Below, in pieces: positions 36,988 through 45,385 of a stretch of DNA of 47,253 nucleotides. The position numbers were made by a program, and so were the translations under genes. Source of the DNA: an uncultured Actinomycetes bacterium (GTDB lineage: Bacteria > Actinomycetota > Acidimicrobiia > Acidimicrobiales > RAAP-2); NCBI GenBank assembly GCA_903875425.1, contig CAIQWC010000006.1, positions 1 to 47,253 of the forward strand, read 5' to 3'. The notes beneath the pieces are model-generated. The model was not told where the DNA came from. It was given only the letters and a program-made list of their open reading frames with translations, and did not search any database. Within the stretch, counting starts at the first letter, position 1; each line of letters starts with the position of its first letter.

Positions 36988-38423
36988 GTACGTTGCCTGA
37001 TGGCTGGTTCATGGTGGTCGGTCTCGAAGTCCATACTGAGCTTCGCACCGAAACCAAATTGTTCTGTGGCTGTGCAAATGCCTTCGGCGATCAGCCCAAC
37101 ACCAATATTTGCCCCGTGTGCCTCGGCTTACCTGGGGCGTTACCGGTTTTGAACCAGCGTGCGGTGGAGTACGCCATTCGAATTGGTTTGGCGCTTCATT
37201 GCGTCATCCAGGATTCTTCATTCCATCGGAAGAACTACTTCTACCCTGACATGCCCAAGGATTTCCAAATCAGCCAGTACGACATTCCTATTAACGGGCC
37301 TGGTTACCTCGACCTCCCCGGTGGCGTTCGTATTGGCATTGAGCGAGCCCACCTTGAAGAAGATACGGGTAAAACAACGCACCTTGGCGGGACAGGCCGC
37401 ATTCATGGCTCGGATGAATCACTCGTTGACTACAACCGCAGTGGCGTTCCGCTCGTTGAGATTGTCTCGTGCCCTGATATTCGCTCTGCCGCACAGGCTC
37501 GCGCCTATGCGGCAGAGCTGCGGTCAATTCTGATTGCGTCGGGAGCTTCAGACGGCCGCATGGAGGAGGGTTCGATGCGCGTTGATGCCAACGTCTCGGT
37601 TCGTCGTGGCGAAGATCAACCTTTTGGTACGCGCTGCGAGATCAAAAACTTGAACTCACTTCGTTCGGTGCAACGTGCTGTTGAGTACGAAGCACTTCGA
37701 CAAATCGCGCTGCTCGAAGATGGTGGCACCGTTCGCCAAGAGACGCGTCACTGGGATGAAGATGCGGGCAAGACGCACACGCTTCGCACCAAGGAAGAAG
37801 CATATGACTATCGATATTTCCCGGAACCAGATCTCGTGCCCGTTACCCCCACACAAGCCTTCATTGATACCGTTCGCACTGGCCTTGCGCCCATGCCAGC
37901 GGAGCGTCGCGCTGCCTTGGTCTCATTGCTCGGTGAACCCAATGACGCTCAGATTGATCAACTCCTAGCCGTGGTGGAGCAGGGTCTCGATCACTTTGTG
38001 ATCACGGCGGTGAACGCGGGGGTGAATGCACCGCTAGCACTAACGCGAACCGCCAATGAGCTAGCGGCAAGCGATCGCAGCCTCGATAACCTAGATGCGG
38101 AAGCGATTGCTGCGACCCTGCTTTTAGAACAAGCTGGTGACCTTTCGGCAACACAGAGCAAAGCAGTGCTCGCTGAAGTGATTGCCCATGGCGGAGGAGA
38201 CCCCAAAGCCATCGCTAAATCGAAGGGCTTTGAGCACATGGCTGATGGGGCGCTCGATCTCGTCATCGATGAGGTTATTGCTGCTCACCCTGATGAGTGG
38301 GAGCGCTTCTGCGGCGGGGATGAGAAGTTACAAGGTTTCTTTACCGGAAAAATCATGGCAGCCACCAAGGGCCAAGCCGATGGAAAAGCTGTTAGCGCTG
38401 GGCTCAGAGCCCGTAAAAACTAA
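36984..38423 (+). CDS. gatB: Aspartyl/glutamyl-tRNA amidotransferase subunit B
   Basis: The 479-residue protein has the GatB opening VVGLEVHTEL, a zinc-type cluster Cys28-x-Cys30...Cys43-x2-Cys46, FYPDMPKDFQISQYD, and the C-terminal YqeY-like tail with GGDPKAIAKSKGF. It activates the acyl-tRNA and transfers ammonia to it. It overlaps gatA by ATGA. The TAA is followed after 4 bases by a strong terminator, closing the est-gatCAB operon. Confidence 0.98.
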   Translation: MSTLPDGWFMVVGLEVHTELRTETKLFCGCANAFGDQPNTNICPVCLGLPGALPVLNQRAVEYAIRIGLALHCVIQDSSFHRKNYFYPDMPKDFQISQYDIPINGPGYLDLPGGVRIGIERAHLEEDTGKTTHLGGTGRIHGSDESLVDYNRSGVPLVEIVSCPDIRSAAQARAYAAELRSILIASGASDGRMEEGSMRVDANVSVRRGEDQPFGTRCEIKNLNSLRSVQRAVEYEALRQIALLEDGGTVRQETRHWDEDAGKTHTLRTKEEAYDYRYFPEPDLVPVTPTQAFIDTVRTGLAPMPAERRAALVSLLGEPNDAQIDQLLAVVEQGLDHFVITAVNAGVNAPLALTRTANELAASDRSLDNLDAEAIAATLLLEQAGDLSATQSKAVLAEVIAHGGGDPKAIAKSKGFEHMADGALDLVIDEVIAAHPDEWERFCGGDEKLQGFFTGKIMAATKGQADGKAVSAGLRARKN

Positions 38424-38816
38424 TTAGGCCTCCGAGAGCACTCGGTCGTGCTCTCGGAGGCTTGTGTTTGAGCCCGAGTTGGCGACATAGACATATTTGC
38501 CACTCGATGCAATGCCCCAGGGGATATTGAAGCTGGCGTCTTGGAGGTTGGTGCAAGTTACGGTCCCAATGGCATTGCAATAGGAGACGTAGCCGTGGTT
38601 GTTGGTGCCACCAGTGCTTGAGGTAACCCAAATACGGGTCCCATCAGATGTCATACCATAGGAGGCAGAAAAATTGGTACCGGAAACCGTCGTAAATGCG
38701 GCGCTATCGGTGATCTGGGTATCAGCAGTTGCCACCCCGCTGAAGCCCAGAATCGCCGTCATGGTGAGTCCGGCTACAGCAGTGAGTACCTTGAGCGAGC
38801 GAATGGGTTGCTTCAC
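38424..38816 (-). CDS. Secreted propeller-repeat fragment, probably truncated
   Basis: The 130-residue product has a clear signal peptide (KQPIRSLKVLTAVAGLTMTAILG, cleavage near AxA in VATADT). The rest resembles beta-propeller blades: SYGMTSDGTRIWVTSS, then SYCNAIGTVTCTNLQDASFN, then IPWGIASSGKYVYVANSGSN. Propeller proteins continue for several blades, but here the frame runs into the gatB terminator and stops; the last 12 residues (SLREHDRVLSEA) are encoded by the hairpin itself. It looks like a 3'-truncated gene or a remnant. GTG start, weak AAAGA upstream, AT-rich promoter region. Function unknown. Confidence 0.6.
   Translation of the reverse strand: MKQPIRSLKVLTAVAGLTMTAILGFSGVATADTQITDSAAFTTVSGTNFSASYGMTSDGTRIWVTSSTGGTNNHGYVSYCNAIGTVTCTNLQDASFNIPWGIASSGKYVYVANSGSNTSLREHDRVLSEA
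38428..38461. terminator. Bidirectional intrinsic terminator after gatB
   Basis: A perfect 14-base-pair stem (38428-38441 with 38448-38461) with a six-base loop, followed by TTGTGTTT on the plus strand and by AATTAGTTTTTA on the minus strand. It ends gatCAB and, on the other strand, the secreted fragment, whose coding frame passes through it. Confidence 0.93.
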
Positions 38817-39003
38817 GATTTCTTTTATTTGATTAAGTTACTTGATAATACTGTGAATAATAACGGCATATAGGATCCCAATACGTGGAGAATCCAACCG
38901 GTTCACCGGTATTGGTGGCAGCGACGAGAGTTGCCATAACTCGATCGGGAGCGACACAGCGAGGATCTTTTACAACTGGCGATCTCGCCAAGGCGGGCTT
39001 GGG
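38817..39003. other. Non-coding interval upstream of the ilv promoter
   Basis: I see no gene here. Bases 38817-38875 are very AT-rich, unlike the rest of the window, and probably contain the promoter of the secreted fragment. Next come several inverted repeats: CCAATAC (38878-38884) with GTATTGG (38909-38915) enclosing two ACCGGT copies, TGGCA (38916-38920) with TGCCA (38932-38936), and GGCGA-TC-TCGCC (38978-38989). They could be regulator sites or a small structured RNA; nothing decides between these. Confidence 0.4.
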
Positions 39004-39032
39004 TTGTGCCAAGCCGTCGGCTGTGGCACGAT
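39004..39032 (+). promoter_or_regulatory. ilv operon promoter with embedded palindrome
   Basis: TTGTGC (39004-39009), a 17-base spacer and CACGAT (39027-39032) give a weak promoter whose start site would fall on the leader GTG at 39039. Between and over these elements lies the near-perfect inverted repeat GTGCCAAGCCG (39006-39016) / CGGCT-G-TGGCAC (39018-39029), centred on 39017. Such a position suits a repressor operator. The promoter assignment is inferred from spacing. Confidence 0.45.
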
Positions 39033-39038
39033 AGGAAC

Positions 39039-39086
39039 GTGATTAGCCCGATACCATCCATTGATCTTGTAGTAGTAGTGCCCTAA
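39039..39086 (+). CDS. ilv leader peptide (attenuator peptide)
   Basis: A 15-codon frame, GTG to TAA, encodes MISPIPSIDLVVVVP: three Ile, one Leu and four consecutive Val codons, the residues made by the downstream operon. It is followed at once by a hairpin and a terminator, then ilvB. This is the hallmark of ribosome-mediated attenuation. Four Val codons in a row (39069-39080) would stall ribosomes when Val-tRNA is scarce. Confidence 0.88.
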   Translation: MISPIPSIDLVVVVP

Positions 39087-39147
39087 CGCGCGACCCCACA
39101 TACCGTCGCGCGTTGTGAACCTCCCAAGTGGGAGGTTCTTTTGTTTC
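39085..39147 (+). terminator. ilvBNC attenuator: leader hairpin plus intrinsic terminator
   Basis: Hairpin 1 pairs 39085-39094 with 39105-39114 (10 base pairs), and its 5' arm overlaps the leader stop codon. Hairpin 2 pairs GAACCTCCC (39117-39125) with GGGAGGTTC (39130-39138), loop AAGT, and continues into TTCTTTTGTTTCTT, a classical terminator 32 bases before ilvB. A weak alternative pairing, CCCAC (39095-39099) with GTGGG (39128-39132), could be the antiterminator when hairpin 1 is opened. Confidence 0.88.
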
Positions 39148-39178
39148 TTACGCTCAACTCAAATACCTGGAGAATTCC

Positions 39179-40897
39179 ATGAACATCACCGGAGCCCAAG
39201 CCTTGATCAAGGCCCTTGAGCAGCAAGGCACCGAAGTCATCTTCGGTTACCCTGGCGGCGCCATCTTGCCTGTGTACGATCCGATCATCGACTCAAGCAT
39301 TCGCCATATTCTGGTTCGTCACGAACAAGGCGCCGGTCATATGGCCGAAGGCTATGCCCAAGCGACGGGACGCCCCGGCGTTGCCATGGTGACTTCGGGA
39401 CCAGGGGCCACCAACATCGTCACCCCTATTTCCAACGCCTACATGGATTCGATTCCCCTCGTGGTCATCACAGGCCAAGTCCCTACCGCTGCGATTGGTA
39501 CTGATGCGTTCCAAGAGTGCGACATCACGGGAATCACTATGGGTATTACCAAGCACAACTGGCTGATCAAAGACGCCAAAGACATTCCTGACGTCATTGC
39601 TGAGGCGTTCTACGTGGCGACCACCGGTCGCCCTGGCCCCGTCTTGGTGGATGTTCCTAAAGACGTGACGCAATCCATGGTGGACTGGCACGATTGCCCC
39701 AGCCCCGCCGAACTTAATCTTCCTGGATATCATCCCTTGCTCGAAGGGGATCCCGAAGCGGTCGCGGCGGCTGCGCGCATGCTCGCCGAAGCTGAACGCC
39801 CGGTGCTCTATGTCGGAGGAGGCGTTCTCAAGGCTCGTGCTATCGAAGCCCTAGCTGAGTTGGTTCGTCTTAGCGGGGCGCCCGTGGTGACGACCTTGAT
39901 GGCGCGAGGAGCCTTGCCTGATTCACATCCACAGAACCTCGGCATGCCGGGTATGCATGGAAACTACACCGCAGTTACCGCGATGCAACGAGCAGACCTA
40001 CTGTTTTCGCTAGGTGCTCGCTTCGATGATCGCGTTACCGGACGCCTCGACGCCTTTGCTCCGAACGCAGCCATCGTTCACGTCGATATCGACCCTGCTG
40101 AAATTGGTAAAGTTCGGGCGGCCAATATCGGCATCGTTGGCGACGCCCGCCATGTCATTGAAGCCCTATCGACAGCGTCGGCGACCTTACCTCGGACTGA
40201 TCTTTCGGCCTGGTGGAAGACCTTGGATGGGTGGCGCGCACAATTCCCTATGACCTATGAGCCGGCCGCCGAAGGCGCCGTACTCAAGCCCCAGGCAATC
40301 ATTGAGCGGCTCAATGCGCTCAGCCCCAAGGACGCAATCGTCGTCGCTGGAGTTGGTCAGCACCAAATGTGGGCTGCCCAACATTGGGACTATGAGTATC
40401 CCTATACCTGGATTAACTCGGGAGGGGCTGGCACTATGGGCTTCGCTATACCTGCGGCCATTGGTGCCAAGGTTGGCCATCCGGGTCGTACGGTATGGGC
40501 GATTGATGGAGACGGCTGCTTCCAGATGACAGCACAAGAGCTCGTGACGGCGCGCAGCGAAGGTATTCCTATCAAAGTTGCCATCCTCAACAACTCCTAC
40601 CTCGGCATGGTTCGCCAGTGGCAAGAGATGTTCTATGAGGAGCGCTACTCCGAGGTCTATCTCAGTCAAGACCTTCCCAACTACGTGATGTGGGCTGAAG
40701 CCATGGGCTGTGTCGGCATCCGCGTCGATCGTGCCGAAGACGTTGACGCTGCCATTGAGCGAGCGAACTCGATTAACGACCGACCTGTCGTTATTGACTT
40801 CCGCACTGATGCGACAGAGAAAGTGTTCCCCATGGTGGCTGCTGGTGCATCGAATGACGACATCATGGTTCACCCGACCCAACAAGTAGGTGCCTAA
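39179..40897 (+). CDS. ilvB: Acetolactate synthase large subunit
   Basis: The 572-residue ThDP enzyme has catalytic Glu49 in [13 protein letters not shown], the FAD/acceptor region, and the ThDP motif [12 protein letters not shown]...ILNN. It condenses two pyruvates, or pyruvate with 2-oxobutyrate, the first step of valine/leucine and isoleucine synthesis. The ATG at 39179, after TGGAG, is the real start; the in-frame ATG at 39128 lies inside the attenuator. The TAA overlaps the ilvN ATG (TAATG). Confidence 0.98.
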   Translation: MNITGAQALIKALEQQGTEVIFGYPGGAILPVYDPIIDSSIRHILVRHEQGAGHMAEGYAQATGRPGVAMVTSGPGATNIVTPISNAYMDSIPLVVITGQVPTAAIGTDAFQECDITGITMGITKHNWLIKDAKDIPDVIAEAFYVATTGRPGPVLVDVPKDVTQSMVDWHDCPSPAELNLPGYHPLLEGDPEAVAAAARMLAEAERPVLYVGGGVLKARAIEALAELVRLSGAPVVTTLMARGALPDSHPQNLGMPGMHGNYTAVTAMQRADLLFSLGARFDDRVTGRLDAFAPNAAIVHVDIDPAEIGKVRAANIGIVGDARHVIEALSTASATLPRTDLSAWWKTLDGWRAQFPMTYEPAAEGAVLKPQAIIERLNALSPKDAIVVAGVGQHQMWAAQHWDYEYPYTWINSGGAGTMGFAIPAAIGAKVGHPGRTVWAIDGDGCFQMTAQELVTARSEGIPIKVAILNNSYLGMVRQWQEMFYEERYSEVYLSQDLPNYVMWAEAMGCVGIRVDRAEDVDAAIERANSINDRPVVIDFRTDATEKVFPMVAAGASNDDIMVHPTQQVGA

Positions 40898-41439
40898 TGC
40901 CAGAACCATTTAGCGGTACGACAACCCACAGCCCCATTACGCACCACATCTTGTCGGTGCTAGTAGAGAACAAAGCAGGAGTACTTGCTCGCGTCGCTGG
41001 ACTGTTCTCTCGACGCTCCTTTAACATCTTCTCCTTGGCGGTTGCTCCCGCTGACGCTCACGAACGCTTTAGCCGGATCACCATCGTGGTCGATGCCGAG
41101 TCGGCCCCCTTGGAGCAGGTCGTTGGCCAATTAAACAAGTTGATTAACGTCGTCGAGATCCGAGACCTAGGCTCAAACGAGGCCCTCGAGCGTGAATTAC
41201 TACTCGCAACCGTCCACGTGCCTCATCAAGAACGAGACCACCTCCTCGAATCAGTGGCTGATGCCGGAGCATCGGTGGTCGATATCAGTGACGACGCCAT
41301 AACCGTGACCTTGTCGGGAACCCCAACGGCACTCAATGCTTTTGAGGCCATGGTGGCCCAGGGATATCCCCAATGTGAAATTCAGCGAACAGGTCGGGTG
41401 GCACTGCCTAGACTGAACAACTCGGCGACTACTGCCTAG
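40897..41439 (+). CDS. ilvN: Acetolactate synthase small (regulatory) subunit
   Basis: The 180-residue protein has the ACT domain HHILSVLVENKAGVLARVAG followed by LFSRRSFNIFSLAVAP, and a second ACT-like half. It binds valine and gives feedback inhibition of IlvB. Its start overlaps the ilvB stop, so the subunits are co-translated. Length matches family members (about 165-185). Confidence 0.97.
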   Translation: MPEPFSGTTTHSPITHHILSVLVENKAGVLARVAGLFSRRSFNIFSLAVAPADAHERFSRITIVVDAESAPLEQVVGQLNKLINVVEIRDLGSNEALERELLLATVHVPHQERDHLLESVADAGASVVDISDDAITVTLSGTPTALNAFEAMVAQGYPQCEIQRTGRVALPRLNNSATTA

Positions 41440-42504
<1,065 letters not shown>

Positions 42505-42524
42505 TTACCCCTCTACTCAGGGCT

Positions 42525-42562
42525 CACTGCGCCTCGCTCCTTCAAGGGGGCGGGGCGCAGTG
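42525..42562. terminator. Stem-loop after ilvC
   Basis: Arms 42525-42540 and 42547-42562 form a 16-base-pair GC-rich stem (two G-T pairs) with the loop TTCAAG. There is no T-run, so termination may need Rho, or the hairpin protects the mRNA 3' end. Confidence 0.7.
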
Positions 42563-42710
42563 TCGTCAAGGGCCTATATCCAGCGACGCCTTTGAAATTA
42601 CCGCTTGTGGACAAAGAAAAGATGGTGTTGAACCCCGCTTCGGTGTTATCGTCGCACAACGGTAGGGATTGGTGGTGCTCTTGCACTACCACCGAGTGGG
42701 AGGGGACACT
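42563..42710. promoter_or_regulatory. Upstream region of the ACT-type permease gene
   Basis: TAGGGAT (42663-42669) is a possible -10. An inverted repeat, GGTGGT (42671-42676) with ACCACC (42688-42693), lies just after it at the probable 5' end of the transcript. GGGAGGGG (42698-42705) is the ribosome binding site for the ATG at 42711. The repeat could be an operator. Confidence 0.4.
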
Positions 42711-44279
42711 ATGCCTGAGGGCGTTGATTTTGACATTATGGACGAGGACGAGCGAGCGCTCGCAGCCCTCGGCTACAAGCAAGAACTAAACCGAAGCTGG
42801 TCGGGGTTCTCGAACTTCGCCATCTCTTTCTCGATCATCTCGATCTTGGCGGGTTGCTTCACAACGTTCTACGCAGGTTGGAACGGTGGAGGCCCAGCCG
42901 CCATCGCGTGGGGCTGGCCTATCTTTGCAGCGCTCATCCTCTCAATCGGTTTGTGCATGGCCGAGCTGGTATCGGCCTATCCGACGTCAGGTGGCATCTA
43001 CTGGTGGGCATCGAAGCTTGGTGGCCCAAAGGCTGGCTACTACACCGGTTGGCTGAACCTGATTGGCCTGCTTGCCATTGTGGCGTCAGTGGCCTATGGC
43101 TGCGCAACCTTCTTTGACCTGACGTTGAGCTTCTTACTCCCCGGCAGTTATACCGCAGGTAACCTCGATGTGATCTTCTTATACTTTGTTGTGATTCTGC
43201 TCTTGGCGGCTCTCATTAACATCTTCTCGAGTCACCTTCTGGCTGTCATCAATAACGTCTCGGTTTGGTGGCACGTCTTCGGCGCTGCAGCCATCGTGTT
43301 GATCTTGATCGTGCTTCCTCACCATCACGCCAGCTTCAAGATGGTGTTCACCTCGACGGTGAACAACACGGGATTCTTCAATGGATCAACCCACGGGTGG
43401 GGTTTCTTGTTCATCATTTTGCCCATCGGTGGATTGTTGACCCAGTACACGATTACGGGGTATGACGCATCTGCTCACCTTTCTGAAGAGACCAAGGGCG
43501 CCGCTAACACCGCGGCTAAGGGTATGTGGCGCTCCATCTTCTACTCGGCCATCGGTGGCTGGATCTTGCTGCTTGCCTTTTTGTTTGCCGTGCAGAATGA
43601 AGCAGGGGTGACGAAGGGTGGTGGTGGCGTCGCCGTTATCTTCGCCCAAGCCCTTACCTCTCGCTGGGGTGGCGCAGTACTTTTAATTGCTACTGCTGGT
43701 CAGCTCTTCTGCACCTTCGCTTGTATGACGAGTTGCACTCGTATGCTCTACGCCTTCAGTCGCGATGGTGCTGTTCCAGGCCACCGCCTCTGGTCACAGG
43801 TCAATAAGCAAAAAGTGCCGTTCTACGCAGTTATGGCCACTGCTGTACTGGGGCTTATCTTGACCGCCCCAGCCTTAATCAAGGTTGATATTGGCGGCGT
43901 TGCGGTACCCGTCGCTTTCAACGCCGTTGTCTCTATCGGCGTTATCGGTCTGTACTGGTGCTTCGCCATCCCGATCTACCACCGACTTCGCCACGGCGAC
44001 AAGTTCGAAGTTGGTGGATGGAACCTAGGCAAGCACTACAAGTGGCTTGCGGTCGTCGCACTCATCGATGTCGTACTCTGCACCGTGATGGCCTTTATGC
44101 CGAACACGAATCTTGGCGTGCCTTGGATTTCCGGATTCAGCATGAAATATGTGAACTACACCATCTTGGTAGTACCGGCCGTCATGATTGCACTGTGGAT
44201 CTATTGGCACGCTTCGGTGAAGAAGTGGTTCAAGGGACCCATCGCGAACATTACTGAGGGTGCTGCTGTCGAGGGCTAA
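42711..44279 (+). CDS. Amino acid/choline-type permease (APC superfamily, ACT-like)
   Basis: The 522-residue transporter has about 12 hydrophobic segments. The start is MPEGVDFDIMDEDERALAAL, then the amphipathic segment YKQELNRSWSGFSNFAISFS and SGGIYWWASKLGG, typical of the amino acid-choline transporter group (Bat1/HNM1/GabP-like). ITGYDASAHLSEETKGAA is the conserved cytoplasmic loop. The ATG at 42711 follows a strong ribosome binding site; the open frame extends 14 codons upstream without support. Next to a choline-kinase-like gene and a dimethylglycine dehydrogenase-like gene, it may import choline, betaine-related amines or GABA. Confidence 0.88.
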   Translation: MPEGVDFDIMDEDERALAALGYKQELNRSWSGFSNFAISFSIISILAGCFTTFYAGWNGGGPAAIAWGWPIFAALILSIGLCMAELVSAYPTSGGIYWWASKLGGPKAGYYTGWLNLIGLLAIVASVAYGCATFFDLTLSFLLPGSYTAGNLDVIFLYFVVILLLAALINIFSSHLLAVINNVSVWWHVFGAAAIVLILIVLPHHHASFKMVFTSTVNNTGFFNGSTHGWGFLFIILPIGGLLTQYTITGYDASAHLSEETKGAANTAAKGMWRSIFYSAIGGWILLLAFLFAVQNEAGVTKGGGGVAVIFAQALTSRWGGAVLLIATAGQLFCTFACMTSCTRMLYAFSRDGAVPGHRLWSQVNKQKVPFYAVMATAVLGLILTAPALIKVDIGGVAVPVAFNAVVSIGVIGLYWCFAIPIYHRLRHGDKFEVGGWNLGKHYKWLAVVALIDVVLCTVMAFMPNTNLGVPWISGFSMKYVNYTILVVPAVMIALWIYWHASVKKWFKGPIANITEGAAVEG

Positions 44280-44311
44280 GCCCAGACTGAAGCGAGAAGA
44301 GACCCAATACC

Positions 44312-44351
44312 GTGAGCCGGCTGCGAGAAATCGCAGCCGGCTCACTGTTTT
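44312..44351. terminator. Intrinsic terminator after the permease gene
   Basis: A perfect 15-base-pair stem (44312-44326 with 44331-44345), tetraloop GAAA, then TGTTTT. It separates the permease from the kinase-dehydrogenase pair, which must have its own promoter. Confidence 0.94.
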
Positions 44352-44423
44352 GACGCGGAAGCGCAGTACATTGGGCCTTGGTCGCGTGGCGGCCGTTGGA
44401 CTCGCAACGGAGGGAGTTGACTG

Positions 44424-45359
44424 ATGGCCGCCCGGCGCAACGATGGTTTCGACGACGTACTGCCCGAGGCAGTGCTCGAAGAATTATCCGTGCTTGCTGG
44501 CCGTGAGCGAACGATCTCTGAGATCAGCGGCGGACTAACAAACCGAAATTTTAAGGTAGTCGTAGCCGACGGCGCCTACGTTGTGCGGGTCAGTTCTCGG
44601 GAATCACTTGAACTTGCCATTAATCGTGAACACGAGTATCAAAATTCCGTGAGAGCCGCCGAAGCCGGTGTCGGCGCGAAGGTGGTTGGCTACCTTCCCG
44701 AACATTCGGTGCTGGCCGTTGAGTTTCTTGAAGGCGATACCTTTACCGATGCCAATTTCCAAATCCCTGGCACGATTACTCGGGTCGCCGAGGCTGTCAA
44801 GCGACTCCATGGAGCGCAAGCCTTCGTCAGTGAGTTCAACATGTTCGATATTCAAGCGGGCTATTTACAAAACGTTCTTGATCGTGGCTATCGATTACCC
44901 GGGGATTACCTTGACCACCTTGAGCAGTTGCCACGAATTAAAAGAGCCCTGAGTGTGAACGCCGAAGCCTTGGTCCCATGCAACAACGATCTTTTGGCCG
45001 GCAATTTCATTGATACGGGTAGGGAGATTCGGCTCATTGATTATGAATACGCCGGTAACAACGATCCGTGTTTCGAGTTAGGAAATATCTGGAGTGAGTG
45101 CCACCTCTCAGATAGTCAGCTTGAGGAACTCGTCACTGCGTACTACGGCCGTTACCTCGCTAACCGTGTAGCGAGAGCCCGCTTACAGGCTTTCATGAGC
45201 CAGTATGGGTGGACGCTGTGGGCATCAATCCAAGATGCGACGAGCAGTATCGATTTTGATTTCTGGGAGTGGGGGATGGAGAAGTATGACCGGGCGGTCT
45301 CGCTATTGCGTAGTCCTGCCTTTGAAGCAGTCTTAGCCACAGTCCAAACCGATCAGTAG
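44424..45359 (+). CDS. Choline/ethanolamine kinase-like phosphotransferase (APH fold)
   Basis: The 311-residue protein has the APH/choline kinase fold: an N-lobe with ISGGLTNRNFKV and VVRVSS, catalytic loop CNNDLLAGNFI with Asp189 and Asn194, and metal-binding IDYEYAGNNDPCFELGN. In many relatives the loop reads HND; here residue 187 is Asn. The usual reaction is ATP-dependent phosphorylation of choline or a similar amino alcohol. Context with a following dimethylglycine/sarcosine dehydrogenase suggests a substrate in methylated-amine metabolism. ATG with AGGGAG upstream. Confidence 0.85.
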   Translation: MAARRNDGFDDVLPEAVLEELSVLAGRERTISEISGGLTNRNFKVVVADGAYVVRVSSRESLELAINREHEYQNSVRAAEAGVGAKVVGYLPEHSVLAVEFLEGDTFTDANFQIPGTITRVAEAVKRLHGAQAFVSEFNMFDIQAGYLQNVLDRGYRLPGDYLDHLEQLPRIKRALSVNAEALVPCNNDLLAGNFIDTGREIRLIDYEYAGNNDPCFELGNIWSECHLSDSQLEELVTAYYGRYLANRVARARLQAFMSQYGWTLWASIQDATSSIDFDFWEWGMEKYDRAVSLLRSPAFEAVLATVQTDQ

Positions 45360-45385
45360 TCAATAACCAAGGAGTGAGAAGAATA

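Noticed and set aside
39128-39178. Upstream ATG-like start for ilvB
   Set aside because: The extension lies in the attenuator hairpin and T-run; the ATG at 39179 has a ribosome binding site and matches the family start.
40187-40909. 240-codon open frame on the minus strand inside ilvB
   Set aside because: Antisense to the conserved ThDP region of ilvB; no recognisable domain.
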